Positions 32,824 through 42,752 of a DNA stretch of 64,000 nt are shown here, piece by piece (positions within the stretch are counted from its first letter, which is position 1; each line of letters opens with the position of its first letter). Below the pieces are notes generated by a model. That model had not been told where the DNA came from and made no database searches. It saw only the letters and a program-made list of their open reading frames with translations. The stretch spans positions 23,818 through 87,817 of the forward strand of contig NZ_UPPP01000067.1 in the NCBI RefSeq assembly GCF_900476375.1. Direction: 5' to 3'. The translations under genes and the position numbers were made by a program. Source of the stretch: Allolucifera butyrica (GTDB lineage: Bacteria > Bacillota > Negativicutes > Sporomusales > UPPP01).

Positions 32824-33945
32824 ATGAACTTGCGGGAATTTAAACTGGAGCGTTATTTTGCCGAATACGAATTTAAAGCGCAATACCTTTTGAGCACCTC
32901 CGATTGTGAAAGTATGGGCCTATCCGAATTGCTTGCCCTGGCCGATGTGGAAGGGTTGGAACTGTGGAACCGGTTGCGGCTGGGATATACTCAGTCCCAG
33001 GGACATCCGCTGCTGCGGGAGGAAATAGCCGGACTTTACCGGGGCATAACGGCGGAGGATATTCTGGTTACTGTTCCGGAAGAAGGAATCCTGATTGCGC
33101 TGAGTACGGTTTTGCAGGCCGGCGACCATGTGATTGTAATTGACCCGGCATATCAGTCACTATATGAAATCCCGCGTGCTCTGAATTGTTCGCTTGCCAA
33201 ATGGCCGCTAATACGGCAAGATAATCGGTGGACTTTGGATGTAGACCGGCTGAGAAGCCAAATTAACAGGAAAACAAAACTGATTGTCATTAATTTCCCT
33301 CATAATCCTACGGGGTTTTTGCCATCCCAAAGCGAGTTGGATGCCCTGATCAGCCTGGCCCGGGAAAGGGAAATTTACCTTTTTTCGGACGAAATGTACC
33401 GCCTTTCGGAATATGATCCAGACCAACGTCTGAAGCCGGTGGGAAGTTGTTATGAGAGAGGGATTACCCTTGCCGGATTGTCCAAGTCCTTTGGACTGCC
33501 GGGGTTAAGAATGGGCTGGCTGATGACAAAAGACAGGGAGCTTTTACAGGCGTTGCGGTCAAGAAAAGATTATACTACCATCTGTTCCGGCGCTCCCGAT
33601 GAAATACTGGCTTTTATTGCGTTGCGGGCCAGAGAGCAGATTCTTGCCGGGAACAGGGAAATTATTAAAAATAATTTAGCCGTTGCCCGGGATTTTTTCG
33701 CTCACTACAATCGCTATTTTAATTGGCTGCCACCTCAAGCCGGTTCGGTGGCGTTAGCGGAGTTAACGCTCAATATCCCCATTGAGCGCTTCTGTGAAAT
33801 AGTTTTGGCGAAAAAGAACCTGCTGATTGCTCCGGGAAATGTATTTGAACTGGGCGGCAATTTTTTCCGGGTAGGACTTGGCAAGAAAGATTTTCCTCAC
33901 GGGCTGGCCAAGTTGGGTGAGTATGTTCAGGAGTTTCTAGTTTAA
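32824..33945 (+). CDS. PLP-dependent aminotransferase, class I/II
   Basis: 373 residues. Fold-type I hallmarks: NFPHNPTGFLP (Asn contacting PLP), SDEMYRLSEY and the PLP-lysine motif LAGLSKSFGLPGLRMGW, and a C-terminal Arg in FFRVGLG. Similarity is to the group that includes capreomycidine synthase-like and other specialised aminotransferases; the substrate is unknown. The position beside a divergent MocR regulator suggests induction by its own substrate. AGGAGG precedes ATG 32824. Confidence 0.83.
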   Translation: MNLREFKLERYFAEYEFKAQYLLSTSDCESMGLSELLALADVEGLELWNRLRLGYTQSQGHPLLREEIAGLYRGITAEDILVTVPEEGILIALSTVLQAGDHVIVIDPAYQSLYEIPRALNCSLAKWPLIRQDNRWTLDVDRLRSQINRKTKLIVINFPHNPTGFLPSQSELDALISLAREREIYLFSDEMYRLSEYDPDQRLKPVGSCYERGITLAGLSKSFGLPGLRMGWLMTKDRELLQALRSRKDYTTICSGAPDEILAFIALRAREQILAGNREIIKNNLAVARDFFAHYNRYFNWLPPQAGSVALAELTLNIPIERFCEIVLAKKNLLIAPGNVFELGGNFFRVGLGKKDFPHGLAKLGEYVQEFLV

Positions 33946-33950
33946 GAAAT

Positions 33951-34010
33951 TTAAGGGCCGAAATTAAAAAATCCGCGTTCTTACGCGGGTTCTTCAATCT
34001 CGGCCCTTAG
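33951..34010. terminator. Two-tier bidirectional terminator hairpin
   Basis: Outer stem TTAAGGGCCGA with TCGGCCCTTA(G) encloses an inner CCGCG/CGCGG hairpin. It separates two convergent genes and overlaps the end of the minus gene. Confidence 0.6.
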
Positions 34011-34330
34011 TTTACAAAAGAAGCAGTTTTTATAACGTCATCGTATTGCCGGAGAAATGACGTTACTTCGTCAATTTGCCGTTCATTCAACTGGCAGTGG
34101 AGTTTAAGCATCGTGGCGAATGTGTGTCTGAGACCGCCCACATAAGCAACATCCAGACCGGCTGTGGCAGCAATCAGTTTACGGTCCACATGCTTGTCAA
34201 ATGCCGTCAGCATGGTCTGCATGTCCTCGACGTTATCGACCTGCTGGCCGTCCTGTATCCGTCTCACGAGATTGCCTACCGTGTTGCGGAGTTCGGTGAT
34301 ACACATAATATTTTCCTGATTAAATAACAT
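34007..34330 (-). CDS. Small conserved protein, paralog of 50172-50504
   Basis: 107 residues, soluble and helical. The core AFDKHVDRKL..., AGLDVAYVGGLRHTFATML and FLRQYDDV is shared with the gene at 50172 (about half of positions identical by eye). The N-terminal MCITELRNTVGNLV block is also conserved. Function unknown. A strong ribosome site (AGGAGG) and a near-consensus promoter precede it. The promoter is almost identical to that of the paralog, pointing to coregulation. Confidence 0.72.
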   Translation of the reverse strand: MLFNQENIMCITELRNTVGNLVRRIQDGQQVDNVEDMQTMLTAFDKHVDRKLIAATAGLDVAYVGGLRHTFATMLKLHCQLNERQIDEVTSFLRQYDDVIKTASFVN

Positions 34331-34392
34331 AATGACACCTCCTTTTTATTGTGTGAAAACAAGTACTTTCATTGGATTCTTCATCCAATTTC

Positions 34393-34444
34393 ATTATAGT
34401 ATAATTTGAAATAGTTATCAAGTAGTTTTTGTTTTCTGAAAATT
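34393..34444 (-). promoter_or_regulatory. Promoter with AAAACTACTTGA box
   Basis: Minus strand: AAAAACTACTTGATA (TTGATA -35), 17 bp, TATAAT. Upstream is a sequence TTTTCTGAAAATT resembling a CodY box (13 of 15 positions). The ACTACTTGA box recurs at 50082 and 54571. Confidence 0.6.
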
Positions 34445-34580
34445 GATAATTGATTGTCGAATTAAAGGTGATAAAATTTTTTGGCAAGTCGATTTAGACT
34501 ACATCTATGATAAGAATCCCGCTCCAATGCGGGAGAATTTGGTGACGGCTCTAAACATCTAGAATATATTTGCTGAATAG

Positions 34581-35096
34581 CTATTTCGGAGAATAGTTTC
34601 TGTTTACCGGGAGAAACCGCCGCAGGAAATTCAGCAGCCGGATATTTAAGGCAAAGACCAGCAGATAAACCAGGTAGGAGTATAGCAGATTCCAATGAAT
34701 ATAAGTGAAAACATGGAATTGAACGGCAAGCCTCTCCAGGACGGACGTAATGAAAGCGGATGCGATCAGATAGAACCGGAGGCGGTTACCGGTCCAGCGG
34801 CGGTGGTCATAGAAGTAGAGGAAAAAATAGGCAACCGGCGGATAAACAAGGAGATATAAAAGAACATCAAAGTATTCATATTCTTTTAGATCGTTGAACC
34901 GGTACAGTTCTAGGGGCGGTTTGCCAATAATAAAGTCGGTGCTTTGTGCCAGAAAAATGTTAAACAGCCAGATCCCGGTTAGGGTCAAAAGCGAAAATCG
35001 TCTGGGAAGCAGGAAGATTAGCAGCAAATTGGCGGCAATGGCCAGAAAAATAAAGCATTCGTTAGCATCAAACTTTACGGGTGGGTATAAGATCAT
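34581..35096 (-). CDS. Small multi-span membrane protein (CBO0543-like)
   Basis: 171 residues with four to five hydrophobic helices (FIFLAIAANLLLIFLLP, LLTLTGIWLFNIFLA, LLYLLVYPPVAYFFLYFY, FYLIASAFITSVL, LLYSYLVYLLVFAL). The central FNDLKEYEYFDVLLYLLVYP pattern resembles the CBO0543 family of Firmicute membrane proteins of unknown function. ATG 35096 is chosen because it overlaps the upstream stop by 4 bases (ATGA) and has AAGGA upstream. Confidence 0.65.
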   Translation of the reverse strand: MILYPPVKFDANECFIFLAIAANLLLIFLLPRRFSLLTLTGIWLFNIFLAQSTDFIIGKPPLELYRFNDLKEYEYFDVLLYLLVYPPVAYFFLYFYDHRRWTGNRLRFYLIASAFITSVLERLAVQFHVFTYIHWNLLYSYLVYLLVFALNIRLLNFLRRFLPVNRNYSPK

Positions 35097-35584
35097 CGCG
35101 GAATTCCTTCTTTGCCCATTTGTCGCCGCAGCCAAAGCAAAAACAGACTGACAGCCAGCAGTAACCCGGCGTGGCGGATTATTGAGCAGTAGATATTCCA
35201 ATTATATACAATAACGAATCGGGTTAAGGAAGTGGCATAGTCCGAGGCAAGCAGCAACCCGAACAGGAGCAGGCAGTATAACGCTTTACTATTTGCCCGG
35301 CGGCGGTCATCCAATAGAAAGAAAATGAGCCAGAGATACACAAGCGGATAGTACACCATACCCGGTATTTTAAGCGAAAGGAAGGCCTGCCAGGTAGGAA
35401 CCATTTCAAACATTTTCAGATTAATCGTTAGAATGGTAAAGGTTTGCTGAATGCAAATGACGGCAACAAGATAGCCGTAGAAAAGCTCAAGGGGATGGAG
35501 ACGCCGCCGCAGGAATTTAAGGGAAGATAAAGCGGCGAAACAGAGACCGAGGTAGAATAAAAAATAAATTGTTTCCCTTTGCAT
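35093..35584 (-). CDS. Small multi-span membrane protein, partner of 34581-35096
   Basis: 163 residues with several hydrophobic helices (YFLFYLGLCFAALSSL, LFYGYLVAVICIQQTF, MVYYPLVYLWLIFFLLD, ALYCLLLFGLLLAS, GLLLAVSLFLLWL). It is cotranscribed and translationally coupled (ATGA overlap) with the next membrane gene, which suggests a complex or related duplicate. ATG 35584 is preceded by GGGGAGG. No function recognised. Confidence 0.65.
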   Translation of the reverse strand: MQRETIYFLFYLGLCFAALSSLKFLRRRLHPLELFYGYLVAVICIQQTFTILTINLKMFEMVPTWQAFLSLKIPGMVYYPLVYLWLIFFLLDDRRRANSKALYCLLLFGLLLASDYATSLTRFVIVYNWNIYCSIIRHAGLLLAVSLFLLWLRRQMGKEGIPR

Positions 35585-35719
35585 AGAATGCCTCCCCATA
35601 TAAATGAATAGAAGTAGTATTTGAGTCGGAGCGGAAAATCATGCCCGGCTTTTATTATAGGTAAAATGCTCTCTTTCCGTAATAAGGCAGCAATATGAAA
35701 AATAATTGCTGAAAATTTG

Positions 35720-35765
35720 TAAAATTTTGATATTTACTACCGAATAAACACGAATTTTGTATAAT
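35720..35765 (+). promoter_or_regulatory. Candidate sigma-D (motility) promoter
   Basis: TAAA, 16 bases, CCGAATAA resembles the flagellar sigma consensus TAAA-N14-16-CCGATAT, fitting the chemotaxis genes downstream. A TATAAT at 35760 without a good -35 is the alternative. Confidence 0.4.
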
Positions 35766-35831
35766 AAAGGTAACGAGAAATGGAAAGAGTTGGCGGTAAG
35801 TAAGGTTTGATTGAAATAAAGGTTAGGGGGT

Positions 35832-36884
35832 ATGGTTTTGGAGAAGAAAGTCGTTGAAAGTAAAATAGAGGATTTAAATACGGTGAAGCTCCAGGATATA
35901 ATAGACCTGCAATTTTTACAGGAATTTCAGGACAGTTTCGCCGAATCTCTCGGGCTGGCCAGCATAACCGTGGACAGAAACGGAGCGCCGGTCACCCAGC
36001 CCAGCGAGTTTACCAAGTTCTGCATGAATTTTACCCGGGGTTCCGAACGGGGCTTAAAACGCTGTATGGAATGTGACCGGAAAGGGGGCGAAGAGTCGGC
36101 GCGGACCGGGAAACCGGCTGTTTACGAGTGCCATGCCGGGTTGGTTGATTTTGGCGCGCCCATTATGCTGGAGGGCCGGCAAATCGGTTCTATTTTAGGG
36201 GGACAAGTCCTGACGGAACCCCCTGATGAAGCTAAATTTCACCGTATTGCTGAGGAAATCGGCGTAAACCCCGACGACTACGTGGAAGCGCTGCGGGAAG
36301 TGAAAATCATGCCGCGCCGAAGCGTGGAAGCGGCGGCTAAGGTGCTATATTTAGTGGCGAATACTCTTTCCCGGGTTTGGTACCATCAGCGTCAATTTAA
36401 AAGTATGTCTAATACGATTAACGATAACCTGATGCAAATATCCGCGACGATGGAACAATTGGCGGCGTCGGCCAACGACGTGAAAAATAACCAGACCGTA
36501 TTGAATAAGGAAATAGACACCGTCAATGTTGTGTCCGGACAAATTAATGAAGTAATTGAGTTTATTAAAGAAATTGCCGATGAAACCCGTTTGCTGGGAC
36601 TTAATGCGGCCATTGAAGCGGCCAGAGCGGGAGAAGCAGGGTTGGGCTTTGGCGTGGTGGCGCAGGAAATTCGCAAACTGTCCGGGGATTCGAAACAAAC
36701 AATCGGTAAAATTAAGGAATTTACCGCTATGATCCGGGAGTCGGTAAGCAACACCGTTTCTATGGGAAACTCCACGTCGGTCATTGTTGAACAGCAGGCG
36801 GCTGCCATTCAGCAAGCCGCCGCCAGTGTCGAGGAACTGACCGGCCTGGCGGAACAACTGCACATACTGGCCGACCGTTTATAA
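35832..36884 (+). CDS. Soluble chemoreceptor with PocR sensory domain
   Basis: 350 residues. A PocR-type ligand-binding domain (residues ~20-175; [19 protein letters not shown] and [14 protein letters not shown] with conserved cysteines) is followed by a shortened methyl-accepting signalling domain with the hairpin-tip block [17 protein letters not shown] and KLSGDSKQT. No membrane helices, so it is cytoplasmic. PocR domains bind small hydrocarbon derivatives. AGGGGG lies 1 base before ATG 35832 but 7 before TTG 35838, so the true start may be 35838. It is followed directly by cheW. Confidence 0.85.
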   Translation: MVLEKKVVESKIEDLNTVKLQDIIDLQFLQEFQDSFAESLGLASITVDRNGAPVTQPSEFTKFCMNFTRGSERGLKRCMECDRKGGEESARTGKPAVYECHAGLVDFGAPIMLEGRQIGSILGGQVLTEPPDEAKFHRIAEEIGVNPDDYVEALREVKIMPRRSVEAAAKVLYLVANTLSRVWYHQRQFKSMSNTINDNLMQISATMEQLAASANDVKNNQTVLNKEIDTVNVVSGQINEVIEFIKEIADETRLLGLNAAIEAARAGEAGLGFGVVAQEIRKLSGDSKQTIGKIKEFTAMIRESVSNTVSMGNSTSVIVEQQAAAIQQAAASVEELTGLAEQLHILADRL

Positions 36885-36924
36885 TTCCAGGGAAATGGAA
36901 AGCCAATAAAAAAGGAGGATGACC

Positions 36925-37407
36925 GTGCAGACGCAGCTCTTACTTTTTGACGTGGACGGTAAACAGTACGGCGTAGAGGCCGATAAAGTCCAGGGAATAT
37001 TGCGGCTGAATAAGTTTACGGTCCAAAAAATTCCCGCTGCGCCGCAAGCCTTGGACGGAATGATTAACTTGCGCGGCAGCATCGTTTATGTATTTAATTT
37101 GCGGGCTAAACTGGGGCTTGAACGGTCGGCTGAGCCGGAGAGCAAAATTATTCTGATTTATGCCGATACCATGATTGTCGGCTGTATTGTGGATGAAGTG
37201 ACGGATATTGTAAAAATTGCTGAGACCGATATCGAGGCGGCGCCGGCATTTATGACCGGCGGGGAGATGTCGTATATTAAGGGCATCGGCAAACAGGAGG
37301 AAGCGATGATTGTCATTCTGGAACTGGCCGAATTTCTGACGGCGGCGGAGGTCAGCCGCCTCTATGAGTATGCCCGGGACAGCATTGGTCTTGCCGCAGA
37401 TTTATAA
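36925..37407 (+). CDS. cheW: CheW-type chemotaxis coupling protein
   Basis: 160 residues, one CheW/SH3-like domain (LLLFDVDGKQYGVEADKVQG, PQALDGMINLRGSIVYVFNL, IVGCIVDEVTDIV, YIKGIGKQ). It links receptors to the CheA kinase. GTG 36925 has AGGAGG 6 bases upstream; the ATG at 36919 is immediately adjacent to the site. Forty bases after the receptor gene, so the pair is likely an operon; CheW may serve mainly this soluble receptor. Confidence 0.9.
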   Translation: MQTQLLLFDVDGKQYGVEADKVQGILRLNKFTVQKIPAAPQALDGMINLRGSIVYVFNLRAKLGLERSAEPESKIILIYADTMIVGCIVDEVTDIVKIAETDIEAAPAFMTGGEMSYIKGIGKQEEAMIVILELAEFLTAAEVSRLYEYARDSIGLAADL

Positions 37408-37457
37408 TTGGCAACAGAGATATCCGGGAATTGGCCGGCTGCGGATAACGACTTACC

Positions 37458-37492
37458 TATCCAATTCGTAACAGGAATTGGATATTTTTTTT
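37458..37492 (+). terminator. Rho-independent terminator
   Basis: TATCCAATTC pairs with GAATTGGATA, followed by TTTTTTTT. Confidence 0.85.
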
Positions 37493-37635
37493 ATCCCACT
37501 TTTGGGTTTTTGTTCTCGACAATTTATTTGTTTTGGCCGTCACCGATAATTACATGCTGAATATAAAGGCAAAAGGAGGGATAAATGTAAGAAAACAAGA
37601 ATAAACTAAAATGATCAGTCTAAGGAGATGGTAGA

Positions 37636-38736
37636 GTGAAAAAAATTCATGTAGGTGTTCTGTTTGGCGGTAAATCAACAGAACATGAGGTTTCTTTACA
37701 ATCGGCAAAAAATGTGATTGACGCCATAGACCCGGCAAAATATGAGGTAACTTTGATCGGCATTGACAAAACGGGACGATGGCATTTAAACGATAAAGCT
37801 CATTTTCTGCTTAATGAAAGCAATCCCAAAGAGATTGCCCTGCAAAAAAGCGATAAACAGGTCATGCTTTCTCCCGGCAACGAAGGCCAGCCGTTGCTGC
37901 ATGTTCTGAACCAGACGGAAAAGAGCAGTATTGATGTTATTTTTCCCGTTTTGCACGGTGCTTACGGTGAGGACGGCACCGTACAGGGACTGCTGAAACT
38001 GGCTAATGTGCCGTTTGTCGGCGCCGGCGTATTGGGCTCGGCCGTCGGCATGGACAAAGATGTGACCAAACGTCTCCTGCGGGATGCCGGCATTCCCGTT
38101 GCCAAATCAATGACTTTTCGCGCCCACCAGCAGGCGGAAATTGATTTTGCGGCCGTGACCGCGGGTCTGGGATTGCCTTTATTCGTCAAGCCTGCCAATC
38201 TGGGTTCTTCGGTCGGTGTCAGCAAGGTCCGGAACCGGGATGAATTTGAGGCGGCCATTCAGACGGCCTTCCTGTATGACACAAAAGTTCTCATTGAAGA
38301 ATTTGTTCAAGGCCGGGAAGTGGAGTGTGCCGTTTTGGGCAATGAGCGGCCGGCCGCCTCGGCAGTAGGGGAAATCATTGCGCAACGGGATTTTTATTCT
38401 TATGAAGCCAAATACATTGACGAGAGCGGCGCGATCCTGTCTATTCCCGCCGAATTGCCGCCGGCGACGGTACAAAAGATCCAGGCTATGGCGGTCGAGG
38501 CCTTTCAGGTATTGTGCTGTGAGGGCATGGCCCGGGTGGATTTCTTCCTGACGCCGGATGGCCGGCTGATAGTGAATGAAATTAATACCATTCCCGGTTT
38601 TACCAAAATCAGCATGTATCCTAAACTGTGGGAAATCAGCGGATTGCCCTATCCGGCATTGATTGACCGGCTGATTCAGCTGGCCCTGGAGCGGCATGAG
38701 CGGGAACAGAAGCTGAAAATGTCCTGTGATGACTAA
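37636..38736 (+). CDS. ddl: D-alanine--D-alanine ligase
   Basis: 366 residues, an ATP-grasp ligase. Blocks: LFGGKSTEHEVSLQSAKNV at the N-terminus, VLHGAYGEDGTVQGLL, LFVKPANLGSSVGVSK, and catalytic VNEINTIPGFTKISMYPKLW. The selectivity region YSYEAKYID has the Tyr-Lys pair typical of D-Ala-D-Ala ligases, not of the VanA-type lactate ligases. It makes the dipeptide for cell-wall precursors. GTG 37636 follows AAGGAG. Single gene after a strong terminator. Confidence 0.93.
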   Translation: MKKIHVGVLFGGKSTEHEVSLQSAKNVIDAIDPAKYEVTLIGIDKTGRWHLNDKAHFLLNESNPKEIALQKSDKQVMLSPGNEGQPLLHVLNQTEKSSIDVIFPVLHGAYGEDGTVQGLLKLANVPFVGAGVLGSAVGMDKDVTKRLLRDAGIPVAKSMTFRAHQQAEIDFAAVTAGLGLPLFVKPANLGSSVGVSKVRNRDEFEAAIQTAFLYDTKVLIEEFVQGREVECAVLGNERPAASAVGEIIAQRDFYSYEAKYIDESGAILSIPAELPPATVQKIQAMAVEAFQVLCCEGMARVDFFLTPDGRLIVNEINTIPGFTKISMYPKLWEISGLPYPALIDRLIQLALERHEREQKLKMSCDD

Positions 38737-38853
38737 GTAGGAACCCGCGGCTGTTAACTCTGCATCCATAAGTTGAGATCATTTAGAAATGCAGACCGGA
38801 ATCCTGCAATGCGGGATTCTAATTTTTTGCTTGATTAGGCAATGGGGGAGAAT

Positions 38854-41010
38854 GTGAGACTATTTATTGCTGAAAAACCGAGTATGGGTCTGGAAATCGC
38901 CAAATGCCTGCCAGGTCCGCTAAAACGCAAGGACGGTTATATTGTTACTGCCGACGGTGTGGTTACCTGGGGTTTTGGCCATGTTTTGCGTCAGGCCGAA
39001 CCGGGTGAGTATGATGCCAGGTATGAAAAATGGCGTCCGGAGGACCTGCCGATTATACCGGAAACATGGAAACTGTTAGTATCCGCCTCCTGCGACAAAC
39101 AATTCCAGACCATGAAACGCCTGATTGAAGAGGCGAACGAAATTGTTCATGCCGGCGACCCGGACCGGGAAGGACAACTTCTTATCGACGAAGTTCTGGA
39201 TTATGTCGGGAATGAAAAGCCCGTTCGCCGGGTTCTCCTGCAGGCTCTGGATGAAAAGAGCATTAAAAAAGCGGTTGCTAATTTGCGGGATAACCGTGAT
39301 TTTTACAATCTGAAACAATCGGCCCTGGCCAGAGCCCGCGCCGACTGGCTGATCGGTATGAATCTTTCCCGGGCCTATACTCTTGCAGCCCAACGGGCGG
39401 GGCATGACATGACCCTGCCCGTGGGCCGGGTTAAAACGCCGACTTTGGCGCTGGTGGTGCGCCGGGAACGGGAAATTTCCTCGTTTCAGCCGGTTGATTA
39501 TTTTACCCTTAAGGCGGAGTTTCAACATGAAAATGGCCTGGTGACAGCCTATTGGAAACCCCGTGAGGACCAGCCGGGCCTGGATGCTGAAGACCGTTTG
39601 ACCGACCCGGAGGTTGTCCGCTCGCTGACGGAGAAACTGGCCGGCGGTCCCCAGCCGGGAGTGATAACGGCCTGTGATACGGTGGATAAGAAGGAACCGC
39701 AGCGCTTGCCCCTTTCCTTATCGTCACTGCAGGTTCTGGCCGGGAAAAAATATGGCTATGACCCGCAAACCGTACTGGATACGGCGCAAAAATTATACGA
39801 GAAAAAGTTGACAACCTATCCCCGGTCGGATTGTGATTTTTTACCGGAGTCTCAGCATGACGATGCGGCTGTAATTCTGGAGAATCTTAGGGAATGCGGC
39901 CGGCCGGATTTGGCGGCCTGGGCGGACAAGGCGGACAGGTCGATTCAAAGCCGGGCCTGGAATGATAAAAAAATTACGGCCCATCATGCCATTATTCCTA
40001 CGGAGGTACCTTGCCGGGTCGTTGCCCTGAATGAAGGGGAGCAGAATATTTATTGTCTGATCGCTCAGGCCTATGTTGCCCAGTTTTATCCGGTACACCG
40101 CTACCAGCAGACTAAGGTGGAAATCAGTTATGCCGGCGAAGTGTTTACAGCCGGCGGCCGGATTGTAACGGTAATGGGTTGGAAAGAAGTATATGGCGGC
40201 GAGACCGATGAGAAAAAAGAAGAGGACGGCGATACGCTGCCGCCGGTGAAACGGGACGATCCGGTGGAATGGCTCCGGACTTCGGCCGAGAAAAAGAGTA
40301 CCCGTCCGCCGGTGCGCTTTACGCCTACCACCTTGTTGGCCGCTATGAAGGAAATTCATAAATATGTAAAGAATCCCGAACTGAAAAAACAGTTGAAAGA
40401 AGTAAGCGGCATCGGTACGGAAGCGACCCGGGCCACAATTATAAAAGAACTGATTGACCGGCGTTTTTTGCAGACGGAGAAGAAGAAACAGTATTTGTTT
40501 CCCGCCGAGGCGGCCTATTTATTAATTGACGCTTTGCCCGATGAACTGACCTATCCCGATTGTACGGCCCTGTGGGAAGAAGTGCTGCACCGGATGGCAA
40601 GCGGGGAAGAACAGCTGGATGCATTTTTGGGACAACAGGTGCAGTTTACAACCGGTTTGTGTAGTAAGGCCAGAGAGATTGCCGTTCCTTTACGGGGCGA
40701 TCATCCGTGCCCCCAGTGCGGTCAGGGCGTTTTACAACAGCGCCGGGGCCGCCGGGGAACGTTTTGGGGCTGCTCCCGCTATCCCGATTGTCAGGCGTCT
40801 TATGACGACGCGGACGGAGTGCCACGCCGGCCGGAGCATCCCTGTCCCCGCTGCCGGCAAGGCGATTTACGCCTCCGGCAGGGAAAGAACGGGCCCTTTT
40901 GGGGCTGCAGCCGCTATCCTGCCTGCCGGGCCACCTATAATGACCGGCAGGGGCAGCCGGTCATACCGGATGGTCATTTGCCCCAGACCGGGAAAACAGG
41001 GCCGGCATAA
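38854..41010 (+). CDS. topB: DNA topoisomerase III (type IA)
   Basis: 718 residues. A Toprim domain opens it (LFIAEKPSMGLEIAKCL, AGDPDREGQLLIDEV), followed by the type IA core with catalytic Tyr ~322 in KKLTTYPRSDCDF. The C-terminus carries two zinc-ribbon repeats (CPQCGQG...GCSRYPDC, CPRCRQG...GCSRYPAC). It relaxes or decatenates single-stranded DNA. GTG 38854 gives the canonical N-terminus; an ATG four codons upstream lies inside the ribosome site. Possibly cotranscribed with the helicase that follows. Confidence 0.93.
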   Translation: MRLFIAEKPSMGLEIAKCLPGPLKRKDGYIVTADGVVTWGFGHVLRQAEPGEYDARYEKWRPEDLPIIPETWKLLVSASCDKQFQTMKRLIEEANEIVHAGDPDREGQLLIDEVLDYVGNEKPVRRVLLQALDEKSIKKAVANLRDNRDFYNLKQSALARARADWLIGMNLSRAYTLAAQRAGHDMTLPVGRVKTPTLALVVRREREISSFQPVDYFTLKAEFQHENGLVTAYWKPREDQPGLDAEDRLTDPEVVRSLTEKLAGGPQPGVITACDTVDKKEPQRLPLSLSSLQVLAGKKYGYDPQTVLDTAQKLYEKKLTTYPRSDCDFLPESQHDDAAVILENLRECGRPDLAAWADKADRSIQSRAWNDKKITAHHAIIPTEVPCRVVALNEGEQNIYCLIAQAYVAQFYPVHRYQQTKVEISYAGEVFTAGGRIVTVMGWKEVYGGETDEKKEEDGDTLPPVKRDDPVEWLRTSAEKKSTRPPVRFTPTTLLAAMKEIHKYVKNPELKKQLKEVSGIGTEATRATIIKELIDRRFLQTEKKKQYLFPAEAAYLLIDALPDELTYPDCTALWEEVLHRMASGEEQLDAFLGQQVQFTTGLCSKAREIAVPLRGDHPCPQCGQGVLQQRRGRRGTFWGCSRYPDCQASYDDADGVPRRPEHPCPRCRQGDLRLRQGKNGPFWGCSRYPACRATYNDRQGQPVIPDGHLPQTGKTGPA

Positions 41011-41051
41011 AGGAAAAACGAGCCGAGTGTGGTCTATAAGGAGAGATATGG

Positions 41052-42242
41052 ATGCAGAAATCATTTATCGACCTGGGCGTTTTACCCCAACTGGCGGCAG
41101 GATTGGAAAAAGGGGCAATTGTGCTGCCCACTGCCATTCAGACGGCGGTTATACCGGCGGCTATGGAAGGAAAGTCCGTCGTCGGCCAATCCCCGACCGG
41201 AACGGGTAAAACGCTGGCGTATTTACTACCCCTATTGCAAAAAGTGGATGCGGCACGGCGGGAACCCCAGGCTCTGATTCTAGCGCCAACCCATGAACTG
41301 GCTATCCAGATTCAGCGACAGGCCGAACGGCTGATTCGGGACGCGGATATGGCGCTGACAGTCCTGCCGGTTATCGGCGATGTCAATATCCAGCGGCAAA
41401 TAGAGCGGCTAAAAGAGAAACCGCAGATTATCGTCGGCTCCTGCGGCCGGATTTTGGAGTTGATCCGGAAGCGGAAAATTACGGCACATACTGTGAAAAC
41501 GATTGTTATTGATGAAGCGGACCGGTTGCTGGACGATAATAACATTGAGGGAGTGCGGGCGATCATTAAAACCACGTTGAAGGAACGCCAACTACTGCTT
41601 TTTTCGGCTACTATTCCGCCGGCGACCCTGGAACGGGCCCGGTCTCTCGATCCTGGCGCCCCGTGGATCGTTAGCAAGGTGCCGACGGAGGGGATGCCGG
41701 TCATTCAGCACTGGTATTTTATAACCGAACAACGGGATAAAATGGAGTTGCTGCGTAAATTGGCGGGAACGCTGGCGGGAGAACGAGCCCTCGTTTTTGT
41801 CAATAAAGGCGGCGATATTGAAATAACAACAGCCAAGCTGAATTACCTCGGTTTGAAGGCGGCCGGACTTTATGGTGCGGCGGCCAAGGAAAGCCGGCAG
41901 AAAGCTGTGGAGGATTTCCGCAGCGGCAAACTGCAGTTTTTGGTGGCATCCGACCTGGCGGCCCGCGGTCTCGATATTCCGGACATTGAATATATTTTCA
42001 ACCTGGATATTCCCGAAGCTCCGGAGGTGTATCTCCACCGGGCGGGACGGACGGCCCGGGCCGGCAAAACCGGTACGGTTCTTTCCTTGGCCACCCGGCG
42101 GGAACTGGCATTTCTTGAGACTTGCCGGCTAAAATTGAAGATTGGGATGGCACGAAAGGAAATGATTCGCGGCCGGATTGTGGATGATCAGCCCGGTCCG
42201 GGCAAAACACCCGGCCGGGCCAGGAGGAGAACCCCTTCATGA
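41052..42242 (+). CDS. DEAD-box RNA helicase
   Basis: 396 residues: the two RecA-like domains with little extension. Q-motif region [11 protein letters not shown], motif I SPTGTGKT, motif Ia PTHELAIQ, motif [11 protein letters not shown], motif III SATIPP, and motifs IV-VI ending [13 protein letters not shown]. It unwinds RNA in an ATP-dependent manner, probably in ribosome assembly or mRNA turnover; the basic tail ([14 protein letters not shown]) may bind RNA. AAGGAGAG precedes ATG 41052. Its stop overlaps the next start (ATGA). Confidence 0.9.
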   Translation: MQKSFIDLGVLPQLAAGLEKGAIVLPTAIQTAVIPAAMEGKSVVGQSPTGTGKTLAYLLPLLQKVDAARREPQALILAPTHELAIQIQRQAERLIRDADMALTVLPVIGDVNIQRQIERLKEKPQIIVGSCGRILELIRKRKITAHTVKTIVIDEADRLLDDNNIEGVRAIIKTTLKERQLLLFSATIPPATLERARSLDPGAPWIVSKVPTEGMPVIQHWYFITEQRDKMELLRKLAGTLAGERALVFVNKGGDIEITTAKLNYLGLKAAGLYGAAAKESRQKAVEDFRSGKLQFLVASDLAARGLDIPDIEYIFNLDIPEAPEVYLHRAGRTARAGKTGTVLSLATRRELAFLETCRLKLKIGMARKEMIRGRIVDDQPGPGKTPGRARRRTPS

Positions 42243-42676
42243 AAATCATCGTCGATGCGGACGCCTGTCCCAAACAAGTGCTGCAGATTTGTTTGGCTCT
42301 GGGACGGCAATATGGCCTTCCGGTATGGACGGTGGCCAGTTTTAACCATGCCATCGTCTCGGACCATCATGTTGTTGTAGGGAATGCCTCCCAGGAAGCC
42401 GATATGAAGGTACTGAATCTGACCGACGCGGGAGATGTTGTTATCACCCAGGATTGGGGACTGGCGGCGATGGTACTGGGAAAGAAAACCCGCTGTCTAA
42501 GCCCGTCGGGCCGGGAGTACTTGTCCGAGACGATTGATTTTTTGCTGGAGGAGCGGGAAATCAAGGCTAAATACCGCCGCGGCGGCGGCCGTACGAGAGG
42601 ACCGGCCAAACGCACGCCTGCCGATGACCGGGTGTTTGCCGGCAGTCTAGAGCGAATATTACAACAATTTATTTAA
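42239..42676 (+). CDS. YaiI/YqxD family protein (DUF188)
   Basis: 145 residues with family blocks [43 protein letters not shown] and [11 protein letters not shown]. The family adopts a PIN/NYN-like nuclease fold with conserved acidic residues (D6, D8, D55 region), but its function is unproven. Translationally coupled by a 4-base overlap to the DEAD-box helicase, suggesting a related RNA role. Confidence 0.9.
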   Translation: MKIIVDADACPKQVLQICLALGRQYGLPVWTVASFNHAIVSDHHVVVGNASQEADMKVLNLTDAGDVVITQDWGLAAMVLGKKTRCLSPSGREYLSETIDFLLEEREIKAKYRRGGGRTRGPAKRTPADDRVFAGSLERILQQFI

Positions 42677-42679
42677 ATA

Positions 42680-42709
42680 TTTACTTTTCCGCAGTGCATA
42701 TGCTAGAAT
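42680..42709 (+). promoter_or_regulatory. Candidate promoter of hydrogenase operon
   Basis: TTTACT, 18 bp, TAGAAT, ending 43 bases before the first start codon. Confidence 0.4.
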
Positions 42710-42752
42710 TATGTCTGATTTTGTTTTTCTTTTTAGGAGGTCTAGTATATAT

